A stretch of DNA of 9,312 nt from Rhodothermaceae bacterium (GTDB lineage: Bacteria; Bacteroidota; Rhodothermia; Rhodothermales; Rubricoccaceae). Positions within the stretch are counted from its first letter, which is position 1, and each line of letters begins with the position of its first letter. The notes below the pieces were generated by a model. The model saw only the letters and a list, made by a program, of their open reading frames with translations. It was not told the origin of the DNA and made no database searches. Both the position numbers and the translations under genes were made by a program. Below, piece after piece: positions 6,424 through 9,312 of the stretch. The stretch spans positions 1 through 9,312 of the forward strand of contig JABDIZ010000137.1 in NCBI GenBank assembly GCA_013003465.1, in the 5' to 3' direction.

Positions 6424-6431
6424 TATATTGT
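6424..6431 (+). promoter_or_regulatory. Candidate -7 promoter element of the aldolase gene
   Basis: TATATTGT in an otherwise GC-rich 132-nt intergenic region resembles both a TAnnTTTG -7 box and a classical -10 TATAAT. It is 41 nt before the aldolase ATG, giving a leader of about 35 nt. No convincing TTG lies about 21 nt upstream. Confidence 0.35.
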
Positions 6432-6472
6432 GGGTTGCTCGCTCACCTCCACCTCAGACCTTGTATCTCCCG

Positions 6473-7552
<1,080 letters not shown>

Positions 7553-7631
7553 TCGAGGCCTCTACCTTGTCCGTAAGTCTCCTGAGCGTGCCGCGTGCAC
7601 TGCTTGGGAGGCTCCTTCGCGCGCACCTCCT

Positions 7632-7988
7632 GTGACCGGCCTGAAAACACGCATCGAGACGCCCTTCGTTCGCGAAAGCCTCGCCTTCTACGTGGACTAT
7701 CTCGGGATGACGGTGCTCCAGTCGTGGGACGACGGCAACGGTGCCATCCTTGGACTGGGCCCCTCGGTCCACAGCGAAGCCTTTCTCGAGCTCGCCTACA
7801 CCGACACCGCACCGGCCTATCGGGGACTCAGCCTTCAGTTTCGCGTGGACGACCTCTCGGCCATCGTCGAGAAACTCCGCGGCCGGGTTGCCTTTCGCGG
7901 CCCCACCCCGCGGCCCTGGGGCAGCACCTACCTGTATCTGGACGACCCGACGGGCATCCAGGTCATCCTCTACGAAGGTGACCTGTAG
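7632..7988 (+). CDS. VOC-superfamily protein (glyoxalase/bleomycin resistance/dioxygenase fold)
   Basis: A 118-residue single-domain protein of the vicinal oxygen chelate fold. The first beta-alpha-beta module is marked by ESLAFYVDYLGMTVLQSW (15-32) and the second by LSLQFRVDDLSAIVEKL (66-82), ending in TYLYLDDPTGIQVILYE (99-115), the classic C-terminal VOC signature with Glu115 as a likely metal ligand. The histidines that usually provide the other ligands are not seen at the start of the two modules (Arg/Glu and Gln instead), so metal binding and a true glyoxalase I reaction are doubtful. The GTG start is the only plausible start in the frame after the upstream aldolase, and there is no SD. 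The substrate cannot be inferred; the nearby aldolase makes triose phosphates, a source of methylglyoxal, but that link is only suggestive. Confidence 0.82.
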   Translation: MTGLKTRIETPFVRESLAFYVDYLGMTVLQSWDDGNGAILGLGPSVHSEAFLELAYTDTAPAYRGLSLQFRVDDLSAIVEKLRGRVAFRGPTPRPWGSTYLYLDDPTGIQVILYEGDL

Positions 7989-8171
7989 CCCTGTGCGGGC
8001 CCTACTCCGGTCGTACTGGCGGGGTGCGCCTGGCATGCCATCAGACTGGTCCCTGCGTTAGGCTGGACGGAGACGATGAGCGCTCCGCGAGCAGGCCATG
8101 CCTCGACGAAGCGCTTGCACAGATACAGCCCTTCGTGCTTTCTTCCAGCCCCGTACCCGCCCCTCTCCCTC

Positions 8172-9007
8172 ATGTCTAAGCCATCGACCCGCCCTGTCAG
8201 CAAGACACTCAAGGGGTATGGCCGGGGCATCGTGGGCGGGATGATCTTTGCGTTGGCGCCGCTCTATACGATTGAGATCTGGTGGCAGGGCTTCATCGCG
8301 GCGCCTTATGTACTTGTCATTGCGACCTTAGGCACCCTGGCCGTGCTCGTGGCCTACGCGCAGCAGGGCTTCATAAGGACCGGTCCCTGTTGTACAATGC
8401 GTTTGAGGCACTAGAGGCGCTCGCACTTGGCTTCGTCGTAGCCTTCGTGGTACTCAAGTTGCTTGGGCAGCTACCGTGGACCATCTCGTTCCTCGAGTTT
8501 GTTTCCCGGCTCACCATCGAAGGACTTACCACGTCCATCGGTGTCGTCATCGGTTCGACCCAACTCGGGCAGGACCCGAACGAGGAGCAGCAGAGCTCTG
8601 GCGGGGAGCAACCGCAGCATGGCTACATCCACGACATCGCCTACTCCGTCCTCGGGGCGATGATCATCGTGGCCGGGTTCACGCCTACGCAGGAGGTGAT
8701 GATTGCTGCGCTCGAGGCTCCCCCCACGGCGGTCTTCGGCATGATCGTGCTCTCGTTCCTCCTCGCTCTCGGGGTCGAGAGCTACTTTGATTTTCGGGGC
8801 GCTCGCCAGGGGCAAAGCGATCTGTATATCGGGGGGCCGTTTGGTGACGCGGTCGTGACCTACGCCATTGGCTTGGTCGTCTCTGGGATTCTGCTCTGGA
8901 GCGTGGGGCGGTTCGGGGGGACTGGCTTGACCGCCTTCCTCTGCATGACGGTCTACTTAGCGCTGCCTGCTACCCTCGGTGCCGCCGTGGGGCGCCTCCT
9001 CCTCTAA
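8172..9007 (+). pseudogene. TIGR02587-family multispanning membrane protein, interrupted by a frameshift
   Basis: Two overlapping frames join into one polytopic membrane protein of about 278 residues, the expected length for TIGR02587 (DUF2391), a family of unknown function. The ATG at 8172 opens the first frame, which encodes two hydrophobic segments (about residues 18-38 and 41-62) up to AYAQQGF at 8372, then runs to a TAG at 8412. The -1 frame continues the same protein from 8372 with HKDRSLLYNAFEALEAL and ends at TAA 9005-9007. The second part holds about five further hydrophobic segments and a polar Gln/Glu-rich loop (QDPNEEQQSSGGEQPQ). One missing base near 8370-8374 explains the break. 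It may be a real mutation or a sequencing error. No slippery heptamer is present, so programmed frameshifting is unlikely. The partner gene starts 14 nt downstream. Confidence 0.78.
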
Positions 9008-9021
9008 CCTCTACTGTGGCT

Positions 9022-9312
9022 ATGGCTGACCAAGCCCAGGAGCAACCCGACGCACAAGCAGAACCCAACCCTGAAGGCTCAGGTAACGGCGACACGAACC
9101 GGTCGTCAGATTCGTCTTCCTCTCAGAGCAAGGACAAGAATGCTCTCGAGTGGGCCGTGACCGCCGCCGGCGCTGCAATCGTACTCTTCGTCGTCGGCTA
9201 CCTGGGGTACCAGTTCCTGGCGGGCCCAGCCGGGCCTGCAGACCTCGTGGTGGAACTCGGCCCACCGCAAACGCAGGGAGCAACGGTAGAGATTCCCGTG
9301 ACGGTACGCAAT
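9022..9312 (+). CDS. TIGR02588-family membrane-anchored protein (3' end beyond the window)
   Basis: An open frame of 97 codons runs off the right edge. A hydrophilic Gln/Ser/Pro-rich N-terminal tail (1-40) is followed by ALEWAVTAAGAAIVLFVVGY (41-60), one transmembrane helix extending to about residue 66, and then GPADLVVELGPPQTQGATVE (71-90) leading into a beta-strand-like IPVTVRN. The order of helix, DLVV strand and a beta-sandwich-like beginning matches the TIGR02588 family, which is known to occur as a two-gene operon with TIGR02587. The tail is longer than I expect for the family. The start is the ATG at 9022, 14 nt after the TIGR02587 stop; a GTG at 9016 is in frame and would add two residues. 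The function is unknown, with the C-terminal domain probably outside the cytoplasm. Confidence 0.82.
   Translation, partial: MADQAQEQPDAQAEPNPEGSGNGDTNRSSDSSSSQSKDKNALEWAVTAAGAAIVLFVVGYLGYQFLAGPAGPADLVVELGPPQTQGATVEIPVTVRN

Noticed and set aside
8031..8040. 10-bp perfect palindrome TGGCATGCCA in the 7989-8171 gap
   Set aside because: A single short palindrome is expected by chance; no promoter, repeat partner or terminator accompanies it.
8365..8380. Programmed -1 ribosomal frameshift in the TIGR02587 gene
   Set aside because: No X-XXY-YYZ slippery heptamer is seen at the junction (ggc ttc ata agg), and no obvious stimulatory structure follows.
8282..9007. Separate gene starting at ATG 8282
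   Set aside because: Its first 30 or so residues are non-membrane Arg/Cys/His-rich sequence in the wrong frame; the membrane protein continues from the 8172 frame, so this is one frameshifted gene.

Overview
This is a GC-rich bacterial chromosomal window of ordinary housekeeping character. Several features point to a Bacteroidota/Rhodothermota-like (Salinibacter/Rhodothermus-type) organism. Start sites mostly lack Shine-Dalgarno sequences. Candidate promoters carry TAnnTTG/TAnnTTCG elements that resemble the Bacteroidota -7 box. The class I (DhnA/FbaB-type) aldolase and the TIGR02587/TIGR02588 pair are compatible with that lineage. The taxonomic placement is an inference, not a proof.

Left edge (1-292): a tRNA-Arg(ACG) gene on the minus strand, with a candidate promoter (242-273) and a downstream stem-loop/terminator region (87-134). 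Positions 1-86 hold nothing I can call.

Thiamin operon (293-5215, minus strand): the transcriptional order is lipoprotein gene, thiO, thiS, thiG, a ThiE/TenI-family gene, thiD. Spacings are 6 nt, 50 nt, a 4-nt ATGA overlap, 3 nt and another 4-nt ATGA overlap. This is almost certainly one operon for the thiazole half of thiamin synthesis: ThiO oxidises glycine, ThiS carries the sulfur, ThiG makes the thiazole ring, and the TenI-like protein probably tautomerises it. ThiD phosphorylates the pyrimidine half. The ThiE/TenI gene lacks nearly all ThiE pyrophosphate and Mg ligands, so I read it as TenI. A true ThiE, plus ThiC and ThiF, would then be encoded elsewhere. No TPP riboswitch is visible. 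A perfect 17-bp tandem duplication lies across the thiO stop codon, and a strong G-quadruplex motif lies across the thiD start.

Divergent from the operon (5264-6340, plus strand) is a second DAO-family FAD oxidoreductase that resembles the C-terminal domain of MnmC. The 48-bp intergenic space contains an inverted repeat that may form two facing promoters.

Right half (plus strand): a class I fructose-bisphosphate aldolase (6473-7552) with a candidate promoter, a small VOC-fold protein (7632-7988), and a 183-nt gap with no recognised feature. Last comes a two-gene membrane operon of unknown function, TIGR02587 (8172-9007, broken by a -1 frameshift near 8372) and TIGR02588 (9022 to the window end, truncated). 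This pair is the least understood system in the window.
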